NCBI GenBank assembly: GCA_018873245.2
Contig: JAEMBT020000005.1
Location: 10,490,001-10,554,000, forward strand
Reading direction: 5' to 3'
Length of the DNA: 64,000 nt
Source: Archegozetes longisetosus
Taxonomy: Eukaryota; Arthropoda; Arachnida; Sarcoptiformes; Trhypochthoniidae
The notes under the pieces are model-generated. The model searched no databases. It was not told where the DNA came from and saw only the letters and a program-made list of their open reading frames with translations. Below are positions 20,388-30,318 of this stretch, piece by piece; position 1 is the first letter of the stretch, and each line of letters starts with the position of its first letter. The position numbers and the translations under genes were made by a program.

Positions 20388-20755
20388 ATGTCACTCATTG
20401 AGATAGCAGACAAGAGTCAATTGAAACAAATACAAAGTAAGATTAAGAAAGATTGCATTGAGATTAATTAACTTTCAATTGAGTATAAAGCTAAAGCCGC
20501 TGATCAGTTATACACAGAGAATAGTGTATTAAAAGAACTTGGTGTGGCACCCGTTGAAACGATTGAAAGAATGGATGAGGAATTGAATTGAAAGAGAACA
20601 AAATTCATGTCCTAGAGAAGGAGCTAAAGGATGTTAATAATAATGATGAACAGAAAATACTAAGTTTGATGAATAAGAACCCTGTAATTAGAAGTAACAA
20701 TAAGGAACGAACTAAGCGACGTTTGTTAGACGAGCTTTTATTAACATATAAATAA
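20388..20755 (+). pseudogene. Coiled-coil Polinton ORF with a 5-bp duplication
   Basis: From ATG 20388 (MSLIEIADKSQLKQIQSKIK) a helical, charge-rich frame runs to a TGA near 20589. One TAA lies in it, and a tandem duplication of AATTG near 20582 shifts the frame, after which coding continues (ELKENKIHVLEKELKDV) to TAA 20753-20755. The original product would be about 120 aa, largely coiled coil. Its stop overlaps the next ATG by one base (TAATG), suggesting coupled expression. Function unknown. Confidence 0.45.
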
Positions 20756-20955
20756 TGATAAAAGAAAATCTATTATTTAACGCTGAAGAAAGAGTTAGAT
20801 CGCTTTGTGCTGAAAATAATAGACTGATATTTTGGGTTTATGTATTACTTGGTGTTTCAACTTTATTTGGTTTGATATTAATATACTGTTGGTTTATGGT
20901 AAATTGTGCTTTTATAAAGACACAGAATTTAAAAGAAATAAGATTAAAAGAGTAG
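20755..20955 (+). CDS. 66-aa single-pass membrane protein
   Basis: Intact frame whose ATG overlaps the previous stop (TAATG). Residues 1-22 are charged (MIKENLLFNAEERVRSLCAE), residues 24-50 form a strong hydrophobic segment (LIFWVYVLLGVSTLFGLILIY), and the tail is short and basic. A small type II or tail-type membrane protein is likely. Such ORFs occur near the right end of virus-like elements, but I do not recognise this one. Being intact among decayed neighbours may reflect its short length. Confidence 0.5.
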   Translation: MIKENLLFNAEERVRSLCAENNRLIFWVYVLLGVSTLFGLILIYCWFMVNCAFIKTQNLKEIRLKE

Positions 20956-21644
20956 AGAACTTTTGAGATACGACAAACGCAAACGGAACAATATGGGATC
21001 ATATTGTGACGTTTGTTTGCAATAAGTGGGTTTTTTAATAATTTTATTAAACATACAAAACAAAACTATTACAAGTTTAAAGAAAGGACAATAATTGAAG
21101 ATTACACTGGCCTTTTATATAAAAATAAAAATAACTAAAATGTTATTTATAGTTATGCACTAATGAGTAAACATAAAATAAAGTTTTGTGTTTTAATTAA
21201 ATTTTTATGTGGGTTACGTGAGGTCAATTACATTTTTTATAGTTTTTACTTGTAAATAAAATCATAAATTAGATCTTATCAAAAAAGATATTTTACAATA
21301 TTTTGTAAGCTTTTTGATTCCAACATTGAGTCAAAAGCTTGTCTATCATCTTATAACTATTGCATCAAATATGAGAAATATGATAAATTGAACAGCTATT
21401 CCAATCTCTGTTTAAAGAGCATTTGAAAACTGAACGGGTTTTTATAGAAAATGATTATTACTATGGAGTTTATGAAATTATGTTGATTTTTTTGCAGCTA
21501 ATAAGGGTAACTTTTTATTCTAATGATACGTTATGTACTTATAAACATGTGCATACAGTTAATGTACATTATTTTAATGATACTCATTTAGTCGTAATCG
21601 TAATCTGCAGTTGAAGTGCTTTAGCTTCTTATCAAATCTTATCT
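20956..21644. other. No gene seen; boundary between Polinton genes and GTPase cargo
   Basis: AT-rich spacer. A CAAACG-type near-palindrome (CAAACGCAAACGG against GACGTTTGTTTG) is visible near 20970-21020. No obvious target duplication or repeat marks where the GTPase gene segment begins. The short frame at 21423-21614 has no signature. Confidence 0.4.
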
Positions 21645-21652
21645 TATAAAAA
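21645..21652 (+). promoter_or_regulatory. TATA box of the AIG1-type GTPase gene
   Basis: TATAAAAA lies 109 bp before the ATG at 21754, predicting transcription from about 21675. The downstream leader is pyrimidine-rich. A canonical TATA box supports this being a complete host-style gene rather than a coding fragment. Confidence 0.55.
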
Positions 21653-21753
21653 GAGCAGGAAACCTGATCATCGGCACACTTTGTAAGTGCAACCAGTACT
21701 CTTGCGACTTCCACACTCCACTTCTGCTAAATCTTCCTGGAATGTTGTAGAGG

Positions 21754-22769
21754 ATGGCAACTGGATCTACGCAAGGAAACGTGAGGAATATTATCGTGCT
21801 TGGAGAGACAGGTAAACATTCTGGATAAGAGCCCCACTATAGTTCTATTGTGACCTTGCAAGGACACAAGGGCAAAGCATAAGATTATGATGCATCTTGT
21901 GCTATACTGTGAATTTTCCTTTAATCTACTATAGCACAGCTAATATCCACTAGGTTCTGGAAAGAGCTCTCTTGTCAACATGATGGTTGGAAGGGATGTA
22001 GCTAAAACATCCGATGCGGCGACAGGTTGTACATTCGAGGCCAAAAAGTACTGCGATGGTTTCGGGAACTGTTTCTTTGATACCGTCGGTTTAAACGAAT
22101 CTGCCAAAGGAACGGTTTCTGCGACGGATGCGATACGCGGACTAACGAATCTCTTCAAATCCTTGGAGTCAGGGGTCAACTTAATCATTTTTGTGGTCCG
22201 AAAAGGTCGCATTACGGACACCATGGTAAAGAATTACACCATTTTCGTTCATGGTATTTGCCAGGGGAAGGTGCCTGTTCTTTTGGCCATATCTGGATGC
22301 GAGTTGGATACGGAAGATGAATCTTGGTTTACCAGGAATAAGGTTTGGGCGATGCATACAGCGGTAACAATGTTTCACGATATAACCCGAATTTTGAAAT
22401 TTTCAGGAGTACTTCAACAAGAATGGGATGTTGTTTGATGCAGTCGTCAGTGGTTGCTTTACCAATAAGCTGGACAGAATAAAGCCATCAATGCACCAAG
22501 CAATCCTAGAGTCTTTTGAGGAAACGAAGAAGAGGATGATCAGTGTTCTGAGCAGCGGAAAGTATGCGGAAACCTACACGTTCGGTACATGGTTCAACTG
22601 GTTGAAGAAAGTAGTGGGAACAGTTTGGAACGTTATAGCCAGATACTATGGGTGGGCCCAGATCTCAATCTGGGACTCCCTGAAGTTTGCTTTGATGAGC
22701 GCATTGGGGCTTGGCGAAACCGAGGCTACAGCTCTCGCTAACCAGTTGGCCGAAATTATAGAATTATAA
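21754..22769 (+). CDS. AIG1/GIMAP-type GTPase, three exons, inside the Polinton
   Basis: Exons 21754-21811, 21954-22342 and 22407-22769 (introns of 142 and 64 bp, GT-AG, phases 1 and 0) give 269 aa with no stop or frameshift. Residues 17-24 (GETGSGKS) are the P-loop, split by intron 1. T46 fits the G2 Thr, DTVGL (62-66) is G3, and VPVLLAISGCE takes the G4 position, where many AIG1 proteins of invertebrates have a TGLE-like form instead of TKxD. LESGVNLIIFVVRKGRIT is the conserved AIG1 strand. The C-terminal 90 residues are helical with an aromatic amphipathic stretch (FGTWFNWLKKVVGTVWNVIA) that could bind membrane. AIG1/GIMAP GTPases are membrane-linked regulators of immunity and cell survival. 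GC content is higher than in neighbouring DNA. The donor of intron 2 could also be 22364; 22343 gives the better family fit. Confidence 0.82.
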
Positions 22770-22770
22770 C

Positions 22771-23382
22771 TAGGGGTGACATAAATATGTAAAATGCATA
22801 TTTGCATGAAAAGGAATATTTAAGGGTTTATGGGAGATAAAAAAATAAATGCATGAAATAAAATATTTTAAATAATTTGATCAGTTTATCAAAAATTTTG
22901 TGAAGCTTTGGGCAAAATCTTTGGATATAAAACACTTAAAATAATCTCTGAGTTGTTAAACGGAAAAAATTTATCACTGGAAGAGTTGAATAATAGAGAA
23001 TTCTCAAAATTTTTGCTTCTGTTCCCATAAAAGATGGGATTGGAATTCACATTTTCATCTCTATTGGATAATAACTTATAAGCTGACGATACTGGGTATC
23101 TTAAGTGTGCAACAGTAACTCAATGCAATGTTGAGAATCTTCAGTGGGCACAAAAATATATTAAGAACAAATAGACCAAAATTTACAAGTGAAAACTTAA
23201 AGATGTACGTTGTAGTTAAATGCGACAAGAATAATTTCTAATCTTATTAATTGGATATATTTTGTATCAGATTGTCTTTTTGTGTTCATTCTAATACATA
23301 TTTAAGTGCCTATTTTGCAAGTTTTAAAGGCATATTTGCATACATATTTCTGAAAAATAAAAGCATATTTTTGCCACCCCTA
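22771..23382. mobile_element. hAT element, internally deleted
   Basis: Ends are TAGGGGTGACATAAATATG and, reverse complemented, TAGGGGTGGCAAAAATATG. An 8-bp target duplication ATTATAAC is perfect (22763-22770 and 23383-23390). Length is 612 bp. The interior shows only frameshifted coding traces. It entered one base after the stop codon of the AIG1-type gene, splitting coding sequence from the poly(A) signal. Confidence 0.9.
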
Positions 23383-23401
23383 ATTATAACAATGAGAAAT
23401 C

Positions 23402-23407
23402 AATAAA
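23402..23407 (+). terminator. Likely poly(A) signal of the AIG1-type gene
   Basis: AATAAA located 20 bp from the stop codon once the hAT element is removed, but now over 600 bp away. It is followed by a T/G-containing stretch (GTATGGTTCGTGG). Position and context suggest the original 3' end of the GTPase transcript. Confidence 0.5.
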
Positions 23408-25072
23408 GTATGGTTCGTGGAAGGCCCTCGAAGGGTTAAGCTACCATATTATGTCACGCAGTAAATATTGTTATATACCAGTAGTAGAATTATGTAGGAA
23501 TCACTCACAATGTTTAAATGCACTCTGAATAGTTTATTGATTTACATAAAGTTTACATAGATTAAAATTCATAAAGTTACTTTTATAATAAGCTTTGAAT
23601 AATAAGTCCTACTCTTACAAAGTCCTAACAATTATGACTATAATGGATCTTACTCTTATAAGTCTTAATAATGAATCCCCCCCGTAATGTCTAAATGTTA
23701 CTTGTGTTTATACCAGAATAAAAGGATGTGATTAGAAGTTTATGTGAGAATTAAGTTAACATAATTTCATGTTTAGGATGTAAAGTTAAGAAATAGTGTA
23801 AGAAGGATAATTATTTCTATCTAATGATCGGATCTCTTTGATCTAATGTTTCAGATATTCTAATTTAGTGTTTAATGTCCTGTTTACTCTATAAGAAAGT
23901 CTCTTCTTTTTTTCACTTTTAGTTTCTAAAGATGAGATTGTCGTTATGAGGCAATATAAAACAGCATCTATATATAGAAACTATCATAAATCACCCTCTG
24001 ACCTCTTTCTTAGGATCACCACATAAACTCATTTTTCTCTTATCCCTCCTTTTTTCCTCGCGTTAACTATGTACAGTCATTGACAAAACTCCGGGCTCGG
24101 TTTTTGAGCATTCTATACCCCTAAATATGATTCGATTTGAATGAAATTTTTTTGGAGAGCCTATAAGTTGCGGGAAACTTTTTCACAAAGTGTCGTATTC
24201 CGTCTCCCATGGATCTGTCCATAAACAACGTAAATTCACACAGAATTAACCAATAAATATTTTTGAATTCTGATGAATGGAATCAAAACTACTTAAAAAT
24301 GATAGAACACGTGTATTTTTGTTTGACTGAAAATCTCCCAACTTCAGAGTTATAGCACATTAGACTCAAAAAAATGGAATTTCTAGTTGAGCAGAACTTT
24401 CGAATAAGAGCCAAAATATCTTTATTGACAAAACTTTTATCTACCGAATTTGAATATTTGAGCAAATGATTTTTAGAATGAACTTTTTTAAAGCTTTAGT
24501 TTGATACCAATATCAAGATATTTGGGCTCTTATTCGAAAGTTCTGCTCAACTAGAAATTCCATTTTTTTGAGTCTAATGTGCTATAACTCTGAAGTTGGG
24601 AGATTTTCAGTCAAACAAAAATACACGTGTTCTATCATTTTTAAGTAGTTTTGATTCCATTCATCAGAATTCAAAAATATTTATTGGTTAATTCTGTGTG
24701 AATTTACGTTATTATTGACAGATCCGTGGGAGACGGAATACGACACTTTGTGAACAATTTTTCCGCAACTCATAGGCTCTCCAAAAAAATTTCATTCAAA
24801 TCGAATCATATTTAGGGGTATAGAATGCTCAAAAACTGAGCCCAGAGTTTTGTTAATGATTGTACACTCTTTCTACTTATAATACATATAAGGGTCAGTA
24901 GAGTAGAGCGACCAAGATAGAAGTTAAGATCAGCTCAGAGGAGTTGGTCAGGGAGTTAGCCGCTGTTAAGATCAGAGTAGAGTATGAATCAGTTTAGTTA
25001 AGTTAGACCTAAGACAGGAGCAATGGACATCGACTTGATATTTTGTGTCTATGATTGTTTAGCATAAATATA
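23408..25072. other. Non-coding DNA hosting a Tc1-like foldback
   Basis: Apart from the foldback at 24074-24862, no gene is seen. 23440-24060 and 24870-25070 look like two parts of one older insertion: both are non-coding, and the second contains AG-rich runs (GAGTAGAGCGACC, GTTAAGATCAG) resembling LTR leader DNA. Ends and target duplication could not be established. Confidence 0.4.
24074..24862. mobile_element. Tc1-like foldback element
   Basis: Two arms of about 350 bp, 24074-24425 and 24510-24862, are near-perfect inverted copies around a loop of about 85 bp. Flanking TA at 24072-24073 and 24863-24864. The left end reads CAGTCATTGACAAAACTC, the right end (reverse complemented) CAATCATTAACAAAACTC, like Tc1-type termini. 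It has no coding capacity and was presumably moved by a Tc1-family transposase. Confidence 0.85.
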
Positions 25073-26472
25073 GATGATTTCATAATGGACTTCAAACTTT
25101 TTGATAAGATAAAATTACGTTATTATTAACTTTAATCAATAAGTTAATACTTCCAACTAATCACTAGTTAGTGTACTATTAAATGATGGCCCTTCAACTA
25201 ATTGTGTTGATTCTTGCCGTATTGGCATTAAAAAGTATCGAGGCCCCAATTTTAGACCAACTTCGGGAAAGTGTCACTGCAGAGGACCAGCGATCATTTA
25301 TAAAGTTAAGTGTATTACTGGGCACAGCTCCAAGAGTTGTTGCGACACAACTGGCAACTGCTGCTCCTCAAGGCCATTTAAGTGAAAGGCAAGTATACAC
25401 CTGGTATAATGATTTTAAAGACGGAAAGCGCACAGATATAGAAAATCTATCTAGACCCGGAAGACCACGAGATGTGGTTACAGAAGAAAATAAAGAAATG
25501 GTTGGGCAGCTGATATTGGAGAGCGAGGGAATGCGTACGGAAGATCTCTTATATGAAACTCAAATGTCTCATACAAGCTTATGGAGACTTCTCAAAGAAA
25601 TCGGAGCCAGAAAAATAAAGTCCAGGTGGGTCCCTCACGAATTGACCGAGAGACAACAGCAAGCAAGAATGAATATAGCAGGTAAACATCTTGCACGTTA
25701 TCAAAGGGAACGTGATTTTCTGAATAAGATAATCGCCATAGATGAGACATGGATTAAATCATATGACCCACAAGAGTCTAGGGCCGCTAGTGAATGGCTA
25801 TTGCCCGGACAAAAACCGTAGTTATGCGGAAATGAAAAAAAAATTTTCTGAAAAATTTTTTTTCACAGCATTTTTTTCCTGTTTGTCGTAGACCCAAGAT
25901 ATTAAAGGAAGGACCTCAACAATGGAAGTGCATTATGATTTTGGCACTTTGGAAGAAGCAGGTCTTCACATACGAGATTTTACCTGAAGGAAGTACTGTT
26001 GACAGTGTCACCTATCTTAACTTCCTCGAACGTCGTGTGCTTCCCGAAGTTAATCGAAAAAAATTTGGACGTCCCATCATATTACATGACAATGCCAGAC
26101 CCCATAAACATCGCATTATTAGGGAGTTTCTGCAAGAAAAACGTTGGGAAGAATTGGAGCACCCACCATATAGCCCTGATATGTCACCACCGGATATGGA
26201 CGCTATCCATCGTATAAAAGTACCAAACAAGGGGAAGCAGTTCCAGAGTCAAGATGAGCTCATAAGGGGTTACGCAGCTATAATTCGGGACATTAACGAA
26301 AAAAACGAATCTTTGGGTATCACGATGCTACCTGACCGCTGGAGAGCTATCACCCTTGCACGTGGCAAATATGTCGAAGATTAGTATAAAACATACTTTG
26401 ATACCTTGTATCATTTCGGAAATATTTGAAAAATAATATTGAAAAAAGTTTGAAGTCCATTATGAAATCATC
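25073..26472 (+). mobile_element. mariner element, apparently full length
   Basis: Perfect inverted ends of about 30 bp: GATGATTTCATAATGGACTT on the left and the reverse complement of AAGTCCATTATGAAATCATC on the right. TA target duplications lie at 25071-25072 and 26473-26474. At 1.4 kb it has the size of an autonomous mariner and carries a transposase with all three catalytic acids. Identical ends and an open gene make it the youngest-looking insertion in the nest. Confidence 0.9.
25183..26384 (+). CDS. mariner transposase (DD34D) with a 74-bp intron
   Basis: Exon 1 is 25183-25817 and exon 2 is 25892-26384. The 74 bp between them start with GT, end with a pyrimidine-rich tract and TAG, and their removal (phase 2) rejoins the frame exactly, giving 375 aa. 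Without splicing there is a stop at 25819. The sequence shows a helix-turn-helix DNA-binding half (GHLSERQVYTWYNDFKDGKR, RPGRPRD), then IAIDETW (D187), LHDNARPHKH (D278) and SPDMSPPDMD (D313), with 34 residues between the second and third acids as in mariner. The first 22 residues (MMALQLIVLILAVLALKSIE) are hydrophobic and resemble a signal peptide, odd for a nuclear enzyme. Without them the length is about 353, normal for the family. The gene may be active; an intron in a mariner gene is uncommon. Confidence 0.85.
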
Positions 26473-26474
26473 TA

Positions 26475-27050
26475 ATAGATAAAGCGGCTACCTAAAGTTA
26501 TTCTTTGTAACTTATGTAACTGAGCTACTATGTTATTCGAGAAATAAAATGTGTTTGCGCCGTTAACCCCATTGTAAATCATTTTTACAAAATACGTCGT
26601 AACATATTATTTAATACAAATTAAAAACACAATTGAATATATTAATGATGATTATCTGGAAAAATTTCCGTTCCGTGATAATGCAGATTAATTTCATTTT
26701 CATGGACTTAGATTTTTTGAGGAAAAACATCAATAAAATTGAAAGAGAAAAAAGGAGAAAGGAGCTGGGCTGAAAGGCTTCTTCGTTGGGGATATATTTT
26801 TGAGTGAAAAGTGGCGATGTTTTGCAAGGTTTGGATGAGTTGGGTGGGTAAAAATGTAGATTTTTGTGTAAAAATCAAATTGAGAGGAAAAGAAGAACGT
26901 TGTCTCATTTTTGAAAAATGGGTAAAATTGAGGGAAGTCTAAGGGTTTTCTGTTGAAAAATTTAGTAAATGGGATGCTCAAATGTGAATATTTGCACAAT
27001 TTTTTGATATGTGTGAAGGGGGTGTGGGGTGAATGTACCGATATACTACT
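26475..27050. other. No gene seen; purine-rich Polinton end
   Basis: 26640-27040 is strongly purine-rich on the plus strand (G-rich runs such as GAAGGGGGTGTGGGGTG at its end). This opens low-complexity minus-strand frames (26708-26999) rich in Phe, Ser and Pro. These have no family signature and are rejected as genes. Confidence 0.5.
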
Positions 27051-27528
27051 GTTATGGGTCTAATTAGAGTGTATTTCTGTTGACAAGCAGTAATTAGAAT
27101 TGGTAAGATGAATAAGAGCGTCAAGAGATACATTTTTGCTTAATTTGTTAATGTGACATTTCACTATTTTAGAGGTACGAGAAAGTACGAGGTCGTACGT
27201 CCCAGAAAATAGTGGTTAAAGATCACTCTGAAGGGTTTAAAAATGAGCGTTTTTCTGAGATTTTTGCCTGAAATTCGTAGGAAATGAGGGTCTTGTGGTT
27301 GGATTTCTGAGGGTTCGTAAACTCGTACTTTGAGCAGGGTAAAGTACGAGGTTGTAAGAGTGTGTAAAATGACAAAAAAAACTGCTGCTTCGGTGAATTT
27401 TCAGAAAATGAGTGCTTTTGTGATTATTTTTGTTTAAGTTTTGATGGGGAGGGGGTTTTGGTTGGATTTGTGTGGGGTCCTAGAATTCGTACTTCTGAGT
27501 GTCCTAGAACTGGTGAGTATACACTACT
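27051..27528 (-). repeat. Polinton terminal inverted repeat, right
   Basis: Inverted partner of 7729-8220. Read inward on the minus strand it also encodes a signal-peptide-like start ending in TAC then QQ, but the match stops at 27051 just after the codons for RPIT. The right copy therefore holds only the N-terminal part of the ORF completed in the left end. It has CAA where the left copy has TAA. Confidence 0.9.
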
Positions 27529-27534
27529 TAAACA
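27529..27534. repeat. Polinton target-site duplication, right
   Basis: TAAACA, identical to 7723-7728. It lies inside the transposase reading frame of the older DD37E element, so the duplication records where that gene was cut. Confidence 0.9.
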
Positions 27535-27984
27535 CTTAAAGCTAAAGAAAAATTCCCTAAAAGATACCTAATATGGCAGACGATCGACGAGCATGGCAAT
27601 GCTTCTTCTTCGTATGTTTCTATTGTTATGATGACCTGAAAAATCTACTTAAAAGAATATTTAAAGAAAAGGCTTCTACCGTTTATCTAAAAGTATCATA
27701 ATGTGAAATATATTGTCCTTTGGATGGACTTAGCCACTGCTCGTTATAAGACTGAAGTAATCGAATGGTTAGGAGCTAATAACATTGATTTTATTAATAA
27801 GAATGATAACGCTTCTAATGTACCACAAGCGCGGCCTATAGAGAAGTTTTGGGCTATATGTAAATCAGAATATGATAAGCGTAAGGTCGGAGCAAAAAAT
27901 ATACAATCGATAGCAAAAATATGGACAAATATCTCAAACAAAAAAGCCGAAGAATCCACACAAAAGTTAATGAAAGAAGCATGA
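27535..27984 (+). pseudogene. DD37E transposase, C-terminal half
   Basis: Continues the transposase after the Polinton. Two stops occur before 27700, then an open stretch from 27703. IVLWMDLATARY carries the second catalytic Asp, and PQARPIEKFWAICKSEY carries a Glu 38 residues later, giving 37 intervening residues (DD37E spacing, as in the ITmD37E group of Tc1-mariner elements). The stop TGA at 27982-27984 is followed about 170 bp later by the right terminal repeat. Confidence 0.8.
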
Positions 27985-28156
27985 AGAAATCTTCATGCTA
28001 TTGTTTATGGTGGGATCAGAGCGCCGTTCAAAGCCAGAAATAGTCAAAACATATATGAGAGTATGTTACCGCTACGTTTTGTGCAAATCTGTCAATATTT
28101 TATAAAGCTATTAAACTTTTAAAACTTTTTCAAGTTCCTACCGGACAGGCTTTATA

Positions 28157-30318
28157 TTGTTCTGTCAAAAGCTATTTTATGTCTATTGTACTGGGTTTTA
28201 TAATGAAAATTCAAAATTCTTTTAAATATGGCGCCCAAGGAGACTCAAGTCAAGTTAGAGAAAAAATTTTCCACACTTATGACTTTTATTTCTTCTTAAT
28301 ATCATGTCGAGTCTCTTGGGCGCCATTGTTAAAAGACAAAAATCTATCAATAATGTTTGGGACTTTTTTATGGAAATAAAAGTTAGAAATCTTTTCAAGA
28401 TTTTTTCCTCAAAATCTTATGCAAATATAAGATTTCTGTTAGAAAACATTAATGATTTTCTTGGAATGAATTTTTGAACGTTTAGACTCTGAAAATTCAA
28501 GTGACACATTATAGACTGGTATCAAAATTAACATACAGGCTATTGTTAACTTCGATCAGTAAATTCGATTTCAAGTAAAAAGTCTTTAGATGAACATTAC
28601 CACCATACTATCACCGCTTTAGCTGGAGAGGCGGTTAAATGCTTTTCCTAAAAATCTGCAACAATAAAAGCAAAACCAATATAAGCATGAATTCATTACC
28701 ATCATCTTTGAACATGGATTAGTTGATGATAATAAAGTAATCATGTTTATAATAGTTTTGCTTGTGATGTTATGGAGTTTCAGATTAGTTCGGTTAAACT
28801 TTTAAAACCGCTTCTTCAGATAGTGTTTCTGCTAAACATCAATTATATATCTTTAAAGCACGCAAGTCTTTAACGTATAATTTCACATGAGACACATATA
28901 TAATTTATTTTTTAAATAGAAAATAATATTTTAAAGTTTAAATGTAAACAAAGAATCGTATAGATTATTACAATCAAACGACGTGGGTTATAAAACCTTT
29001 TGGAGCTATTTCATCACACAGCGTATTTTACTCTAAGTTGAATGCAGATCTAATATGCGTCCGTAGAGGGCTGTAGCCGGCTACTGATAATCATATCTAG
29101 GAATTTCATATCACTGATTTTAGTAATTTTTTTTACTTTAGTTAAATTCACTGAAAGAGCTTCTCAATGCTACTTTATCAGGAAAACCTTATCAGTAGAG
29201 TAATTTTAGAATTAACTTCATGATTATTCAAATCTAACATTAACAAACTATTATATTATCTGTACAAAAACCATGGCTACATCAGAATTGAAAAATAGCT
29301 GTGCTCAATGAATTTTAATATACTTACATTTATCGATGTGAAATAGTAAAGATACAATATTATTAGAAGAAATTTCGTTTTGTGATTAGTGCGAACTCTA
29401 TGGAAGTAATGCCTGAGAAAAAATTGAGTCAATATACAGAGAAAAAGCTTATGATTTAAATGATGAGAACTGTAAAGCATAAACTCATAGATCATAAGCA
29501 CTACTACTTAGCATACAATCAAAATAGTTTTCTATAATAATCTTTAATTAATTATTAATTTTTGAAAATGAATACAAGTTTATAAATAATTTCAAAATCA
29601 TAAAAATTTAATGATATTTGCTACTCGAGTACCTAAAACCAGAAAATAAAAATTTTAATTTCCAATATCATTCAAAGTTTGAAGTTTTTTTTATTAAATA
29701 TTTTTAATGATTTATTTGCATTTTCTTAAAAAATCAATAAATATGCAGTAGTTCTGATTTAAGATTTGTTATTTTACTTTTACTTCATTGAAACATCTCA
29801 TAAATCACGAGCTTTTTCTCTGAAAATCGACATAACTACTTATTCGGAATAGGGTGACTAAGTCTTGTAGAGCCCAGTTGTGTACAAAAAAATTATCGAA
29901 GGGGTCCACCTTTAGGATTTCCTTAGTTTTCAAATTTATTTACAGTACTATTAGCTAAAAGAATAAAGGTTAATACTAGCGCTGAAAATTAAGGGATCTC
30001 TCAACAGTAAGTCAAACATTTGCCCTTTAGTAACCAATAAATATGGATAAAGTTTTGAAAATAAAACTACTGAGTCAATTTTTACATTATAGAAACTTAA
30101 TAAGCAATCTCAGAAAAATTACGCTTTTTGAGCACGTTTTTTGTTTTCAAATAATCCTTTTAGCTGATAGCACTCAATGAATATAAAACGCCACAAATTT
30201 TCAACTGTGAAATTATTATATTTCCTTTGTGATTTTAGCTTAAGTTATCATTAACATAATTATGTAAGGTTCTGAACAAGAAACTGGGAAGACGAGCAAT
30301 TTCAATAGATGTTAGCTT
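28157..30318. other. No gene seen
   Basis: AT-rich intergenic DNA to the right of the nest. Apart from the short inverted repeat at 28226-28328, no gene or bounded repeat was found. Confidence 0.5.
28226..28328. repeat. Short GC-rich inverted repeat
   Basis: ATATGGCGCCCAAGGAGACT on the left pairs with AGTCTCTTGGGCGCCATTG on the right, about 50 bp apart. It is a small hairpin-forming repeat or mini-MITE. No target duplication was identified. Confidence 0.55.

Larger units (their letters stand above)
7729..27528. mobile_element. Maverick/Polinton, 19.8 kb, decayed
   Basis: Bounded by AG...CT, terminal inverted repeats of about 492 bp (left) and 478 bp (right), and the TAAACA duplication. Gene content fits a Polinton: minus-strand polymerase B, integrase tail and packaging ATPase on the left, plus-strand virion-type ORFs in the middle. 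Nearly every element gene has stops or frameshifts. The major capsid gene, the adenovirus-type protease and the integrase catalytic core were not recognised. Later insertions add much length: Helitron 10654-11261, an unidentified segment 17161-17907, foldback 19408-20366, hAT 22771-23382, Tc1-like foldback 24074-24862 and mariner 25073-26472. The AIG1-type GTPase gene at 21754-22769 is non-standard cargo. Confidence 0.92.
7024..28154 (+). mobile_element. IS630-Tc1-mariner element (DD37E type), split by a Polinton
   Basis: Outermost element of the nest. The left end (7024) reads TAAAGCCTGTCCGGTC then GGAACTT; the right end (28154), reverse complemented, reads TAAAGCCTGTCCGGTA then GGAACTT. TA target duplications lie at 7022-7023 and 28155-28156. 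Without the inserted Polinton (7729-27528) and one TAAACA copy, the element would be about 1.3 kb, normal for this superfamily. Its transposase is in two pieces, 7179-7728 and 27535-27984. The Polinton must therefore be younger than this insertion. Confidence 0.88.

Noticed and set aside
16230-20400. Polinton major capsid protein
   Set aside because: Expected near the penton-like gene, but no segment of the right length or character was recognised. It may have been deleted or be too decayed to see by eye.
23440-26600. A solo LTR interrupted by the foldback and the mariner
   Set aside because: Composition hints at LTR-type DNA on both sides, but TG...CA ends and a matching target duplication could not be found.
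26708-26999. Minus-strand frames rich in Phe/Ser/Pro
   Set aside because: They arise from strong purine bias of the plus strand; low complexity, no motif.
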